A stretch of 64,000 nt of DNA, taken from positions 310,001 through 374,000 of the forward strand of contig NZ_CYSB01000025.1 in the NCBI RefSeq assembly GCF_001458255.1, given 5' to 3'. Both the position numbers and the translations under genes were made by a program. The DNA comes from Thalassovita autumnalis. Lineage in GTDB: Bacteria; Pseudomonadota; Alphaproteobacteria; Rhodobacterales; Rhodobacteraceae. Below, piece after piece: positions 43,918 to 53,365 of this stretch. Under the pieces are notes generated by a model. It saw only the letters and a program-made list of their open reading frames with translations, was not told the origin of the DNA and ran no database searches. The first letter of the stretch is position 1; each line of letters starts with the position of its first letter.

Positions 43918-45246
43918 CTACCCCCGCAACACCGCCCCCAATTCCACCGCATCGGCATAACTCGCAATCAGCGCCTCTACCCGCTGCGCCCTCTCTGCGC
44001 CCAATAGGCTCTTGGCTTTGCGCAGCACTTTGGCTTTGCGATCCTGCAGGTCCATCGGGGCGATCAGGTCGTGGGTGGCCTCAAACATGCCAGAGCGGGT
44101 CTGCAGCCGCAGCCGGGTGCCGGTTTCGCTGGTGCTGTCATCAGCGGTGACGCGCACTTTGGCGCGCAAGGCCTGCAGGGCGGGATCGGCGCAGACCTTA
44201 TCGCTGTAGCTGTCGAGCCGCGCCGTATCATGCCCCAAAAGGGCCATGGCCAGCACCGTGCTATAGGAAAACTTCGCCCCAAGCCCGGTCATTGGCGCCG
44301 GTTGATTGCAGACGCTCAACCAGCGGGGATGGGTGGTGACCTCAATCACGCTGACCTCTTCCGGGCGCAGCGGCATCAGCTCCTGCAGCGCCTCCAGCGC
44401 CGCGTGCAGCCCGTGACAACAGGCGTGGAACTTGTGGCTGACAGTTTCAAACAGCCAGTCCTGTCCCAGACCCGCCAGCGCCAGCAGGTCGCCCTGCCCC
44501 ATATGGGTTGGCCCGAAGCCCTGTGCCAGTTCCAGCGCGCCGGGTTTGGCGACGAACCCACGCGCCACCATCTCTGCCGCTTCAACGCCATTGGAGGCAG
44601 CGATCCCGGCGTTATAGGGCTTGCCCATGGTGCCAAACTGGCTTTTCAGACCCGAGGCCCGGGTGGCCACCAAGCCGAGGGTCATTTCACATTGCGCTGC
44701 TGAGAACCCCATCAAACGGGCCGCCGCCAAAGCCGCGCCAAAGGCCCCCGCTGTGCCGGTCTGATGGAACCCGCCCTGATAATGATCCCGGCCCAGCCAG
44801 ACGCCGACACGCGTCGCGGCCTCCACCCCGATCAGGCAGGCCTGTTGCAGGGCACGCCCTGACGCGCCATGTTTTTCCGCAACCGCCAGCGCGGCGGAGA
44901 CCACAGCGACCGAGGGGTGGCCGATATGGGCAAAATGGGTGTCATCGTAATCCAGCGCATGGCTGATCGTACCATTGGCCAAAGCCGCCGCACGGGCCGG
45001 CACCTGGCCGCCGCCCACCACCGTGGCCTGCGGCGCACCGCCCTCCGCCAACACCATGTCGCGCAGGATGGTGGAGACCGGCTCATCCGCACCAACCACC
45101 GCACAGGCAACCCAATCAAGGAGTGAAAGCTGCATCACCGCCATTGGCGCCTCAGGAATTTGGTTTTCCACAGTTTCAGCGGCAAACCGGGCCAGGGCCG
45201 CCGTTACAGGGGCTGCAGTCATCGGATCATTCTGGGCATTGGGCAT
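43918..45246 (-). CDS. MmgE/PrpD family protein
   Basis: 442 residues with the family's LANGTISHALDYDDTHFAHIGHPS motif and SQFGTMGKPYNAGIAASNGV. Relatives include 2-methylcitrate dehydratase and cis-aconitate decarboxylase or isomerases of small carboxylic acids; the particular substrate is unknown. No methylcitrate-cycle genes adjoin. AAGGAGAG before the ATG is a good ribosome site. Confidence 0.9.
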   Translation of the reverse strand: MPNAQNDPMTAAPVTAALARFAAETVENQIPEAPMAVMQLSLLDWVACAVVGADEPVSTILRDMVLAEGGAPQATVVGGGQVPARAAALANGTISHALDYDDTHFAHIGHPSVAVVSAALAVAEKHGASGRALQQACLIGVEAATRVGVWLGRDHYQGGFHQTGTAGAFGAALAAARLMGFSAAQCEMTLGLVATRASGLKSQFGTMGKPYNAGIAASNGVEAAEMVARGFVAKPGALELAQGFGPTHMGQGDLLALAGLGQDWLFETVSHKFHACCHGLHAALEALQELMPLRPEEVSVIEVTTHPRWLSVCNQPAPMTGLGAKFSYSTVLAMALLGHDTARLDSYSDKVCADPALQALRAKVRVTADDSTSETGTRLRLQTRSGMFEATHDLIAPMDLQDRKAKVLRKAKSLLGAERAQRVEALIASYADAVELGAVLRG

Positions 45247-45317
45247 TCACGTCTCTCCTTGCGGGGTGCAACCCTAGCCGCGCCCTGTTGGAACGAAAAG
45301 CCCTCCGTGAGGCACTT

Positions 45318-45767
45318 CTAGCCGTAAAGCGCAACGGCGCGCTGTTCAAAGGCGCGCACGATGCGTTGCATCGCCTCATTGAAGACTACGCCGATAATGC
45401 CCTGCAGCACCGCGTTCTTAAACTCAAAGTCGACAAAGAAAGAGACATCGCAGCCGCCATCTTCGCGGTCGGTGAATTCCCAATAGCTCTTCATATATTT
45501 GAACGGGCCATCCAGATATTCGGTATCGATCCGCTTCTTTGCCGGCGCCAGGATCACGCGGCTGCCAAACCGTTCGCGAAACACCTTGAAAGAAATCACC
45601 AGATCCGCCTCCATCAGGTCAGTGCCATCGCCCTGCGGCGTGACCTTGCGGATGCGCGCGGCGGCGCACCAGGGCAGGAATTTCGGATAGGCGGCGACAT
45701 CCGCGACCAGATCATACATCTGCTGGGCTGAGTGCGGCAGCGGTCGTGTTTCGGAATGGGTCGGCAT
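45318..45767 (-). CDS. Coenzyme Q-binding START-domain protein (Coq10/RatA-like)
   Basis: 149 residues. START-type fold with the family's N-terminal [34 protein letters not shown] and the C-terminal [22 protein letters not shown]. Members bind ubiquinone and support respiratory function; E. coli RatA, a relative, was described as a toxin. ATG 45767 matches the homologues; a longer start at 45812 is possible. 80 bp from the divergent hpt. Confidence 0.9.
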   Translation of the reverse strand: MPTHSETRPLPHSAQQMYDLVADVAAYPKFLPWCAAARIRKVTPQGDGTDLMEADLVISFKVFRERFGSRVILAPAKKRIDTEYLDGPFKYMKSYWEFTDREDGGCDVSFFVDFEFKNAVLQGIIGVVFNEAMQRIVRAFEQRAVALYG

Positions 45768-45847
45768 TTCGCGCGTCTCAGCCTCTTTTCGCATGGTATC
45801 TTGGAGGCTCATTTCGTAGAGTATGGCCGAAATTGCAAGAGGGTCTC

Positions 45848-46399
45848 ATGTCCAAGCGTCCATATGTCATCGACGAAATGATCTCAGCCAAGCAAATCGC
45901 TGCCCGGATCGAATCTCTGGCCCGTGAGATTGAGTTTGAATTTGGCAGCACCGACAAGTTGATCGTGGTTGGCCTGCTGCGTGGCAGCTTCGTCTTTATC
46001 GCGGATATCGTGCGCGAACTGGGCCTGCCGGTTGAGGTCGACTTCCTCGAGGCATCGTCTTACGGCAACGACATGGAAAGCTCCCGCGAGGTGCGGATTC
46101 TCAAGGACATCCGGGGGGAGATTGAAGGCCGTGATGTGCTGGTCGTTGAAGATATCGTCGACACCGGGTTTACCCTGCAGCATGTGCTGCGTCTGCTGAA
46201 CGGGCGCAACCCAAAGAAGCTGCGCACCATTGCGCTGCTGGACAAACCGTCACGCCGTGAGGCGGAGGTCAAAGCCAACTGGATCGGTTTTGAAATCCCC
46301 GATGAGTTTGTGGTGGGCTATGGCATCGACTACGCACAGCGCAACCGCAACCTGCCCTTCATCGGCAAGGTGCGCTTTGTTGAGGAAGACGAGGCCTGA
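45848..46399 (+). CDS. hpt: Hypoxanthine phosphoribosyltransferase
   Basis: 183 residues. The PRPP-binding motif [18 protein letters not shown] and the flexible loop in [13 protein letters not shown] are as in Hpt enzymes. It converts hypoxanthine or guanine plus PRPP to IMP or GMP for purine salvage. GAGGG upstream of ATG 45848 sets the start. Ends at a terminator. Confidence 0.95.
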   Translation: MSKRPYVIDEMISAKQIAARIESLAREIEFEFGSTDKLIVVGLLRGSFVFIADIVRELGLPVEVDFLEASSYGNDMESSREVRILKDIRGEIEGRDVLVVEDIVDTGFTLQHVLRLLNGRNPKKLRTIALLDKPSRREAEVKANWIGFEIPDEFVVGYGIDYAQRNRNLPFIGKVRFVEEDEA

Positions 46400-46422
46400 G
46401 GCCAGACCCTGCCTGACAGATC

Positions 46423-46451
46423 AAAGACCGCTCCCTCAGGGGCGGTCTTTT
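46423..46451. terminator. Terminator between hpt and the LysR gene
   Basis: AAAGACCGCTCC/GGGGCGGTCTTT (12 bp, one G-T) with a CTCA loop and T residues after it. It ends hpt and may also serve the convergent LysR transcript. Confidence 0.85.
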
Positions 46452-46462
46452 GCATTTCCGGG

Positions 46463-47317
46463 TCAGGGGTGACTGGACAGACGTTCGCTGTGGCGCAGAC
46501 TGGTCAGCACCTGACGCTTCAGCTGTTTCAGCCGCCGAATGCCTGACAAGTCGGGATGATTGCCAATGTGCAGAGGGATCATCTTGCCGGTCAGCTCAAT
46601 GTCATAGCGTTTGAGCCAGGCAAACTGATCCCCAACATAGCTGGGCAATACCGCACGCCCAACGCCTGCCTGCACCATCATGGCCAGGGTTACGAAACTG
46701 TCAGAACTAAGCGTGATCTCATTGACCGGCACATGGTCGCGGTACCATTGCGCGGCCGGCGCCCGTTCCAGCACGCCAGAGAGGCCCAGCCAGCTGTTGC
46801 GGGCATCGGCCCGTTCATAAACCGCGAAGTCGAAATAGCCCGCCACCTCGGAATCCAGCTCATCCGCCATGCCATGACCGGGGCGCACCACCAGTTCGGT
46901 GCCCAGATGATCCAGTTGCTGCACTTCCTGCGCATGCATGAAGGACACAACCGGCAATGGGGTGCCTTCGGGGATCCGGGCCATACAGTCGACCAGCAAA
47001 TACTGATTGATACAGTCCAGCGTAGATATGGCGATCGGCGCCACACCGCTTGCAGATTTCTGCGCGGCCCCTTGCCCGACCTTTTCCATCGAAGACATCA
47101 CTTCACGCGCCGCTGACACGATCCTACGCCCCGAGGGCGTTAGCTCCATCAGGTCGCCGATCCGGTCAAACAGCGGCTGACCAACAGAATCCTCATAGGC
47201 CTGCACCCGCACCAGAACCTCTGTCGGCTCGCACCGCAATGTCTTGGCTGCGCGCCTCAGGCTGCTGCTTTCTAGCAGGGTCAAAACATAGCGAAAGTTT
47301 TCCCAGTTGCTGGGCAC
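46463..47317 (-). CDS. LysR-family transcriptional regulator
   Basis: 284 residues from a GTG with AAGGAAC six bases upstream. N-terminal HTH (NWENFRYVLTLLESSSLRRAAK, in part) with the variant TEVLVRVQAYEDSVGQPLFDR recognition helix, then an effector-binding domain. It sits divergent from a cytochrome c' gene 300 bp away. Its ligand and targets are not evident; the cytochrome pair is a possible target. A 52-codon open extension upstream is not used. Confidence 0.85.
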   Translation of the reverse strand: MPSNWENFRYVLTLLESSSLRRAAKTLRCEPTEVLVRVQAYEDSVGQPLFDRIGDLMELTPSGRRIVSAAREVMSSMEKVGQGAAQKSASGVAPIAISTLDCINQYLLVDCMARIPEGTPLPVVSFMHAQEVQQLDHLGTELVVRPGHGMADELDSEVAGYFDFAVYERADARNSWLGLSGVLERAPAAQWYRDHVPVNEITLSSDSFVTLAMMVQAGVGRAVLPSYVGDQFAWLKRYDIELTGKMIPLHIGNHPDLSGIRRLKQLKRQVLTSLRHSERLSSHP

Positions 47318-47620
47318 TGGCCTGTTCCTTTGTCCCGTGCGCCTTGGCGCATTTTCAACTAAGCGAATGATTATACTGCAGCCGAAAAGAAGAGCCGAGG
47401 CACAGCGGCATGATTGGCACAAATCGCGCCCCCAATTAGTGTATTTTTGTCGCACCTTTTGGGATCTGAACAACCCAGACGACCGAAGACCTAGCAGGCC
47501 ACAAACCTAACGCGCAGAATCGCATCCCCCCTGACAGAGATGTGAAGACAGAACCGCGGGATTCGGCTTATCCTGCAGATGTTGAGACTTTGCCTTTACG
47601 ACATTCAGGAGAGCCAGATT
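47318..47620. other. Intergenic region between LysR gene and cytochrome c' gene
   Basis: 303 bp without a supported gene. It should hold the promoters of both flanking genes, but I found no clear -35/-10 pair. The small reading frames in it have no ribosome sites or family motifs. Confidence 0.5.
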
Positions 47621-48094
47621 ATGCGTCTAGCCAAGAAATTCATCACCCTCACTGCCCTTTCCCTAACCCTGTCTGCGCCCGCGATTGCGCAAGACGCCAA
47701 AGCAATTGATGGTGCCGTCAAAGCCCGCAAAGCGCAGATGTCCCTTTATGCCTTTAATCTGGGCATCCTTGGAAATATGGCCAAAGGTCAGGCCGACTAT
47801 GACGCCGCTGTTGCACAGGGTGCCGCCAGCAGCCTTCTGGCCCTGATCCGTCTGGATGCGTCGCAAATGTGGCCCGCAGGCAGTGAACAAGGCGCCGCGG
47901 CCGGCAGCCGTGCCAAGCCTGAAATGTGGAACAACATGAATGACGTCATTGCCAAAGCCATGGCAATGCAGGCCGCCGCCGAAGCGATGGATGGCGCAGC
48001 CGGTCAAGGGTTGGAGGCGATGCAGGCCGCAATGGGCGGCGTTGGCGGGGCGTGCAGCGCTTGTCACAAAGCCTACCGCGGCCCTAAAGAGTAA
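47621..48094 (+). CDS. Cytochrome c' / c-556 family protein
   Basis: 157 residues with a signal peptide (MRLAKKFITLTALSLTLSAP, cleaved near AIAQ). The single heme site CSACHKAYR (Cys145, Cys148, His149) lies at the C-terminus of a four-helix bundle, as in cytochromes c'. Expected in the periplasm, binding NO or passing electrons. AGGAGAG precedes the ATG. Just upstream of a diheme cytochrome in the same direction. Confidence 0.9.
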   Translation: MRLAKKFITLTALSLTLSAPAIAQDAKAIDGAVKARKAQMSLYAFNLGILGNMAKGQADYDAAVAQGAASSLLALIRLDASQMWPAGSEQGAAAGSRAKPEMWNNMNDVIAKAMAMQAAAEAMDGAAGQGLEAMQAAMGGVGGACSACHKAYRGPKE

Positions 48095-48100
48095 CCGCAG

Positions 48101-48991
48101 GTGCTGCGTTTGTTGAAATGGCTGGTCCTGCTGGGGGTTGCCGGACTGGGGCTGGGCTACTGGTTCACCCGCCCGGCCACGCTTGATCCGCTGGCGATGG
48201 ATGGGTTGCAGGGGGATGCGGAGGCCGGTGCGCTGGTCTTTGCGGCGGGGGGGTGTGCCTCCTGCCACGCCGCGCCCGATGCCACCGGTGAGGCCAAGTT
48301 GATCCTTGCGGGCGGCCATGCCTTTCCCAGCGATTTCGGCACCTTCTATGCGCCGAACATTTCCCCCGATCCCACCCAGGGCATCGGCGGCTGGCAGGCC
48401 GTGGATCTGGCCAATGCGATGCTGTTTGGCACCAGCCCTACAGGCCAGCATTACTACCCGGCCTTTCCCTACACGTCTTACGACCGCACCTCGATGAAGG
48501 ATATTGCCGACCTCTGGGCCTATATGCAGACGCTTCCTGCCTCGGAAACGCCAAGCAAAGCCCATGACGTAAGCTTCCCCTTCTCCATCCGCGCCAGTCT
48601 GGGGGGATGGAAACTGCTCTTTGCCGGCAGCGAGCCAACAGCGGTGGAGCCGACCAACGCCGAGATGCAACGCGGGCAATATCTGGTGGAGGTTCTGGGC
48701 CACTGCGGGGAATGCCACACCAGCCGCAACGCTTTGGGTGGGGTGAACTATGACGCCTGGCTAGGTGGTGCGCCGAATCCATCGGGTCAGGGCCGCATTC
48801 CCAACATCACCCCAGCCGCGCTGGACTGGTCCGAGGCCGATCTGGTGGAATATTTCACCTCAGGCTTCACACCTGATTTCGACAGTGCAGGTGGTGAAAT
48901 GGCCGCCGTGGTGGAAAATCTGGCGAAACTGCCAGAAAGCGATCGCGCCGCCATTGCGGCCTATCTGAAAATGGTTCCGCCCGTTGAATGA
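48101..48991 (+). CDS. Diheme cytochrome c
   Basis: 296 residues from GTG 48101, six bases after the cytochrome c' stop. An uncleaved N-terminal membrane helix (LLKWLVLLGVAGLGLGYWF) and two heme-binding CXXCH sites: CASCH at 52-56 and CGECH at 202-206. It resembles membrane-anchored cytochromes c acting as electron acceptors of periplasmic dehydrogenases. The partner dehydrogenase is not in this window. Confidence 0.9.
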   Translation: MLRLLKWLVLLGVAGLGLGYWFTRPATLDPLAMDGLQGDAEAGALVFAAGGCASCHAAPDATGEAKLILAGGHAFPSDFGTFYAPNISPDPTQGIGGWQAVDLANAMLFGTSPTGQHYYPAFPYTSYDRTSMKDIADLWAYMQTLPASETPSKAHDVSFPFSIRASLGGWKLLFAGSEPTAVEPTNAEMQRGQYLVEVLGHCGECHTSRNALGGVNYDAWLGGAPNPSGQGRIPNITPAALDWSEADLVEYFTSGFTPDFDSAGGEMAAVVENLAKLPESDRAAIAAYLKMVPPVE

Positions 48992-49002
48992 CCAACGGGC
49001 GG
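48977..49002. terminator. Hairpin at the end of the diheme cytochrome gene
   Basis: A perfect 9-bp stem CCGCCCGTT/AACGGGCGG with an 8-base loop spans the stop codon. No T tract follows, so it may be a weak terminator or an mRNA-stabilising stem. Confidence 0.4.
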
Positions 49003-49036
49003 TGAAGGCGGTTTAACCTGTAAAACCGGGGGCGGC

Positions 49037-49990
49037 TTAGGCGCGGCCCAGTTTTTCCATCCGGGCCTGACGCAGGCGGGCGAAATCATCACCTGCGTGG
49101 TAAGACGACCGGGTCAACGGCGTGGCCGAGACCATCAGGAAGCCCTTGCCGTAAGCGGCTTTCTCATAGGCTTTAAACTCATCCGGGTGCACAAAACGAT
49201 CCACGGCGTGGTGTTTCGGCGTCGGCTGCAGGTATTGGCCGATGGTCAGGAAGTCGATGTCCGCAGCGCGCATGTCATCCATAACCTGCAACACGGATTG
49301 TTTGTCTTCCCCCAGACCAACCATAATGCCGGATTTGGTGAACATGGTCGGGTCCAGCTCCTTCACCCGCTGCAAAAGGCGCAGCGAGTGGAAATACCGG
49401 GCCCCTGCCCGCACCTCAGGATAAAGGCCGGGAACAGTTTCAAGGTTGTGGTTGAAGACGTCAGGACGGGCTTCGATCACCACTTCCAGCACCTTGGGAT
49501 CACAGCGCAGGAAATCCGGGGTCAGGATTTCAATGGTGGTGCTGGGGCTGCGATGACGGATGGCGCGAATGGTCTGGGCAAAGTGCTCTGCCCCGCCATC
49601 TTCAATATCGTCGCGGTCGACCGAGGTCACAACAACGTGGTTCAGTCCCAGCTTTGCAACAGCATCGGCAACCCGGCCCGGCTCAAACACGTCCAGCGCC
49701 TCAGGCGGCTTGCCGGTAGCGATGTTGCAGAAGGAACAGGCGCGGGTACAAACCTCACCCATGATCATCATGGTGGCGTGGCCTTGCGACCAGCACTCGC
49801 CCGCGTTGGGACAGCCTGCTTCTTCACAGACCGTGACCAGCTTGTGTTCGCGCATGATCTTATGGGTCTTCTTATACCCATCAGACACGGGCGCCTTTAC
49901 GCGGATCCAATCGGGTTTCTTTGGCTGGGCATTGTCGGGCCGGTGGGCCTTTTCGGGATGCCGCTGCTCGGGAATCTTGAGGTCACGCAC
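49037..49990 (-). CDS. lipA: Lipoyl synthase
   Basis: 317 residues from a GTG with AGGA eight bases upstream. Auxiliary cluster ligands [12 protein letters not shown], radical-SAM cluster [10 protein letters not shown] and the C-terminal RSSYH serine. It inserts two sulfurs into octanoyl groups on E2/GcvH proteins. Transcribed convergently to the cytochrome pair. Confidence 0.97.
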   Translation of the reverse strand: MRDLKIPEQRHPEKAHRPDNAQPKKPDWIRVKAPVSDGYKKTHKIMREHKLVTVCEEAGCPNAGECWSQGHATMMIMGEVCTRACSFCNIATGKPPEALDVFEPGRVADAVAKLGLNHVVVTSVDRDDIEDGGAEHFAQTIRAIRHRSPSTTIEILTPDFLRCDPKVLEVVIEARPDVFNHNLETVPGLYPEVRAGARYFHSLRLLQRVKELDPTMFTKSGIMVGLGEDKQSVLQVMDDMRAADIDFLTIGQYLQPTPKHHAVDRFVHPDEFKAYEKAAYGKGFLMVSATPLTRSSYHAGDDFARLRQARMEKLGRA

Positions 49991-50290
49991 GTCTTTGATC
50001 CTGATTTCAACCTGTTGGTCAGCCCGGCATCACACCGGGGTCATTCCGACATACTATACCGCCGCCGCAGGGGAAGTACCATCATCGCATAGGAGGTATG
50101 CGTTCAAAACATGGTATTATGTTGCATTGCAGCAGACGATACGGGATGCGACGCCAACAGACTGCCATTGCGTCAATTTTCCAACGCACCGGCAATTCTG
50201 CACCGCAGCGACATTCTGATCTGGCCGCTAATTTGGAATCGTTATAAAGAGGCGCCCGAACAGTCAAAATTCGAATAAAGGGACGAATCC
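49991..50290. other. Intergenic region between lipA and the peroxiredoxin gene
   Basis: 300 bp. A TATAGT (plus-strand complement at 50053-50058) may be the lipA -10, and a TATAAA at 50243-50248 the peroxiredoxin -10, but neither has a strong -35. A 49-codon frame at 50098 is discussed among the rejected items. Nothing else is evident. Confidence 0.45.
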
Positions 50291-50842
50291 ATGCAAACTG
50301 GCCAGAAGCTGCCCAACGTGACCTTCCGCACCCGTGTCCGTGACGAGTCGATTGAAGGCCCGAACCCGTTCCGCTGGCAGGACATGAGCAGCGACGACTA
50401 TTTCGCAGGCAAACGCGTTATCCTGTTCTCGCTGCCGGGCGCCTTCACCCCGACCTGCTCGACCTACCAGCTGCCGGGTTTCGAAGACAACTTCGCCAAG
50501 TTCAACGAGCTGGGCATCGAAGACATCTACTGCATGTCCGTAAACGACAGCTTCGTGATGAACAAATGGGCCGAAGCGCAGGGCATCAAGAACGTCAAAG
50601 TGATCCCCGATGGCTCCGGTGAATTCACCCGCAAGGCCGGTATGCTGGTCGCCAAGGACAACCTGGGCTTCGGCATGCGCTCCTGGCGCTACGCCGCCAT
50701 CATCAACAACGGTGTTGTTGAAGCATGGTTCGAAGAGCCGGGCCTCAGCGACAACCACGGCGAAGATCCCTACGGCGAAAGCTCGCCCGAGAACCTGCTG
50801 AAGTACCTGGAAAACGCAGGTGCCGAGGTCGCCGCAGAGTAA
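50291..50842 (+). CDS. Peroxiredoxin (Prx5-type)
   Basis: 183 residues with the peroxidatic Cys56 in the PGAFTPTCSTYQLPGFE motif and a second Cys81 in YCMSVND; the RYAAIINNGVV core is also present. It reduces peroxides with glutaredoxin or thioredoxin. Lacks a fused glutaredoxin domain. No OxyR gene is adjacent. A good terminator follows. Confidence 0.94.
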   Translation: MQTGQKLPNVTFRTRVRDESIEGPNPFRWQDMSSDDYFAGKRVILFSLPGAFTPTCSTYQLPGFEDNFAKFNELGIEDIYCMSVNDSFVMNKWAEAQGIKNVKVIPDGSGEFTRKAGMLVAKDNLGFGMRSWRYAAIINNGVVEAWFEEPGLSDNHGEDPYGESSPENLLKYLENAGAEVAAE

Positions 50843-50866
50843 TCTGCCGCCTCAGGTAAAGACGCA

Positions 50867-50898
50867 AGCCCCGTAGCCGGAAACGGCTGCGGGGTTTT
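50867..50898 (+). terminator. Terminator after peroxiredoxin gene
   Basis: AGCCCCGTAGCC/GGCTGCGGGGTT stem (one mispair), 6-base loop, followed by T residues. Confidence 0.85.
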
Positions 50899-50942
50899 CA
50901 TTTGCGCAGGATCAATTGCCGCGCGTCGTTTGGCTGCCATAT

Positions 50943-50963
50943 TAACGCAGAAGCGTTAGGAGG
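50943..50963 (+). promoter_or_regulatory. Hairpin abutting the ribosome site of the VIT1/CCC1 gene
   Basis: TAACGC-AGAA-GCGTTA (50943-50958) touches the AGGAGG ribosome site at 50958-50963. It could act as an operator or influence initiation of the metal transporter. No regulator is known. Confidence 0.4.
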
Positions 50964-50970
50964 CACCGAA

Positions 50971-51663
50971 ATGGCACTGAGCTTACGCGGATCATTGAAA
51001 CAGGTGATCTATGGCGGAAATGACGGCATTGTCACCACCTTTGCCATTGTCGCAGGCTTCGCAGGCGCGGGCGCAGATGGCGCTGCGCAGATCGGCGCCT
51101 TTGCGGTCGTCCTGTTTGGGCTGGCAAACCTTCTGGCCGATGCATTGTCGATGGGCATGGGCGAATACCTCTCCGCGCGTTCACAGCATCAGGTCTATCG
51201 GCGTAGCCTGCGCGAAACACGTGCGCTGCTGGACAGGGCCCCTGAGCAGGGTCTGGCCCAGCTGATCACAGGCTTCCGCGCACAAGGGTTGGCGGAGGAT
51301 CAGGCAACACAGGCAGCCGCCGCAGTGATTACCAACACGGATGCAGCAGCGGCGCAGATTTTGATATTGGATCAGGGCCTTACCCCGCCAGACCGTGACA
51401 ATCCCGCGCTGAACGGCATGGTAACTTTCGTGGCTTTCGTATGCTTTGGCCTCATGCCGGTCTCCCCCTATCTGATCGGGATTGAGCCTGCGCAGCAGTG
51501 GACCACTGCGATTATCTGCACCTTGGTTGCCTTGACCGCCCTCGGCCTATTGCGGGTGCGGGCCACCGATGAAAACGCCCCGAAAGCCCTGGTCGAGACC
51601 GTGGGTATTGGCGGACTTTGTGCTGCGGTGGCCTATGGTGTTGGCTGGGTTCTCGGCGGCTAG
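50971..51663 (+). CDS. VIT1/CCC1-family iron/manganese transporter
   Basis: 230 residues with five membrane segments. The N-terminal block [20 protein letters not shown] and [22 protein letters not shown] are the VIT family signature, followed by a charged metal-binding loop and three C-terminal helices. It likely exports Fe(II) or Mn(II) from the cytoplasm. AGGAGG upstream of ATG 50971 decides the start. Its stop overlaps the convergent DUF6456 gene by 4 bp. Confidence 0.92.
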   Translation: MALSLRGSLKQVIYGGNDGIVTTFAIVAGFAGAGADGAAQIGAFAVVLFGLANLLADALSMGMGEYLSARSQHQVYRRSLRETRALLDRAPEQGLAQLITGFRAQGLAEDQATQAAAAVITNTDAAAAQILILDQGLTPPDRDNPALNGMVTFVAFVCFGLMPVSPYLIGIEPAQQWTTAIICTLVALTALGLLRVRATDENAPKALVETVGIGGLCAAVAYGVGWVLGG

Positions 51664-52814
51664 CCGATCAGCGCCCCCTCCTCCCCCAGCCCCTCATAGT
51701 GCTGGCGCAATCGCTGCAGCGCGATGCGCAGGACGATCTTGCCAGAGCGCGCCGACCAGCCCATGCGTTTTTCGGCGGTCTCCAACCCTTCCAGATAACA
51801 ACAGCAGCGCAGCACCACATCGCCCAGCCCCGGTCCCAGATCATGCAGGGCAGCGGCGGTGCGCGCCCGCGCGGCCTCTGGCCCGAACGCCATCAAGGGT
51901 GCGGTATCAGCACCGCCGCCCCGCAGCGGGTTCCAATGATCCTCCTGCGATTGGGTCAACTGCGCCAACTCATAATCTTCGCGCAGGCGCTCGCCCGCCT
52001 GCACCAGCGCCTCCTCAAGAAAGGGTTGACCGCTTTTGTCACGACGGCGCGCCAGCAGGGCCAGCGGGGTTTCCCCCTGCGCCAATCTGCGGCGCTGGCT
52101 GTCGCTGAAACGGGGCAAGGGAAACGGGGTGGCGCCCGCAGGAACCGGTTGTGCGCCCTCAAAATGCGCGGCAGATTCGGCCATGCCCGGTGGCGCGGCG
52201 GGGCTGTCGCTGGGCTGCGTCTGTAGCAACTGTCGCCCGGCCTCTGACAGGCGGTAGCGCGACACACGGCCGGGGGCGTCACACTCAATCCAGCCCTGCA
52301 GCGCCAGCGCCTCGGCCAAGGCCCGGGCCACCACGGTTTTCTGCGCCGGATCGCTGCCTGCAATCACCGCCTTTTCCATATCTGCAGCCACCGCCAGAAC
52401 CCGGCCCTCCGCCGTGAGGGCCTGTAAAACGGGCAAAGCCTGCTGCAGCAGGTCGGGCGTGCTGTGGGGCGGGTCAAATGAGGGGACGGTGTTCATTTCA
52501 AGCTCCTTCTTGCAGCGGCGTGGCATTTGGTTTTCAGCAACGGGAGGGCGGGCACTGGGCAACAGGCGCGTGGTTCCTTTGGTGACTTGGCGACCAAGAC
52601 GACACAGCGCTTGGTCGATCAGCCCGTCGTCGCGGCGGTTTTCCAGCTTGCGGATTTGCCGCATAACGGTTGAGGCATGGCAGCCCCTTTCCCGAGCCAG
52701 CCGCCGCATCGAGAGCCCCTGTTCGACATGCGCCAGATAGAGCTGAGCATCGACCGGCAGCCATTCCGGCATGTTGAGGCAATCCGCTGAGGGATCAGGC
52801 CCGTTCCATGACAT
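51660..52814 (-). CDS. HTH protein with C-terminal DUF6456 domain
   Basis: 384 residues. An N-terminal HTH-like stretch ([20 protein letters not shown]), a middle of unknown role, and a C-terminal DUF6456 region ([40 protein letters not shown]). Probably a DNA-binding regulator, conserved in Rhodobacteraceae. GGAGGG upstream of the ATG. Divergent from a DUF6477 gene 235 bp away, a pairing common in this group. Confidence 0.85.
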   Translation of the reverse strand: MSWNGPDPSADCLNMPEWLPVDAQLYLAHVEQGLSMRRLARERGCHASTVMRQIRKLENRRDDGLIDQALCRLGRQVTKGTTRLLPSARPPVAENQMPRRCKKELEMNTVPSFDPPHSTPDLLQQALPVLQALTAEGRVLAVAADMEKAVIAGSDPAQKTVVARALAEALALQGWIECDAPGRVSRYRLSEAGRQLLQTQPSDSPAAPPGMAESAAHFEGAQPVPAGATPFPLPRFSDSQRRRLAQGETPLALLARRRDKSGQPFLEEALVQAGERLREDYELAQLTQSQEDHWNPLRGGGADTAPLMAFGPEAARARTAAALHDLGPGLGDVVLRCCCYLEGLETAEKRMGWSARSGKIVLRIALQRLRQHYEGLGEEGALIG

Positions 52815-53049
52815 TGCGCCCTCCTCTGGCCCAAACGGCGAGCCGCACGGACCATTTCTTTACCCTTTGGTGAAATTCACAACCTAGAGGTGAGACATCT
52901 AAGTATTGGTTAACAAATCAGAACTGTTTCCATCATTGTTTCCAAAATGTGAACAACGCTGAAAGGCGCCGCACGCTGCTCGCGTCGCGCGCAACACCCC
53001 TAAAAGCTGTGGTATGGCTGCCCGCCTTACCCCTGATTGGAGAGGGAAC

Positions 53050-53364
53050 ATGTGTGAATTAACGATTGCTTTGAAGACGTTAAAGCGGCCACGCCTGCTG
53101 ACCGCGGCGGCGCGGCACGGGCTGCCACCCTATCGGCGCGAACGTCACCTCAGCCGAATATTGCGTCAGGACAGCCTCCCAACGCCGCGAAAAGCGTTAA
53201 CCAAACTGCTGGATCTGGAAACAGAGATGAACGCGCGGCGGCAGCAGGCCCAAAATGACTACTGCATTGCCGATCATGTTGCGGTGCTGACCGCCCTCAT
53301 GGCAGAGGCGCGCCTTTTGCAAAGCGCGCCTCCAAACATCTCTCAGCGGTTGGAACCGGCCTAG
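53050..53364 (+). CDS. DUF6477 family protein
   Basis: 104 residues from ATG 53050 (GAGAGGGAAC upstream). The pattern KRPRLLTAAARHGLPPYRRE, KLLDLETEMNARR and VAVLTALMAEARLL is the DUF6477 layout of Rhodobacteraceae. Function unknown; a soluble helical protein. Its stop is 1 bp from the convergent MttB-like gene. Confidence 0.85.
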   Translation: MCELTIALKTLKRPRLLTAAARHGLPPYRRERHLSRILRQDSLPTPRKALTKLLDLETEMNARRQQAQNDYCIADHVAVLTALMAEARLLQSAPPNISQRLEPA

Positions 53365-53365
53365 A

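Noticed and set aside
50098-50247. 49-codon frame with AGGAGG upstream, between lipA and the peroxiredoxin gene
   Set aside because: The AGGAGG is only one base from the ATG, too close to work normally. The peptide is Arg-rich with no features, so chance is more likely.
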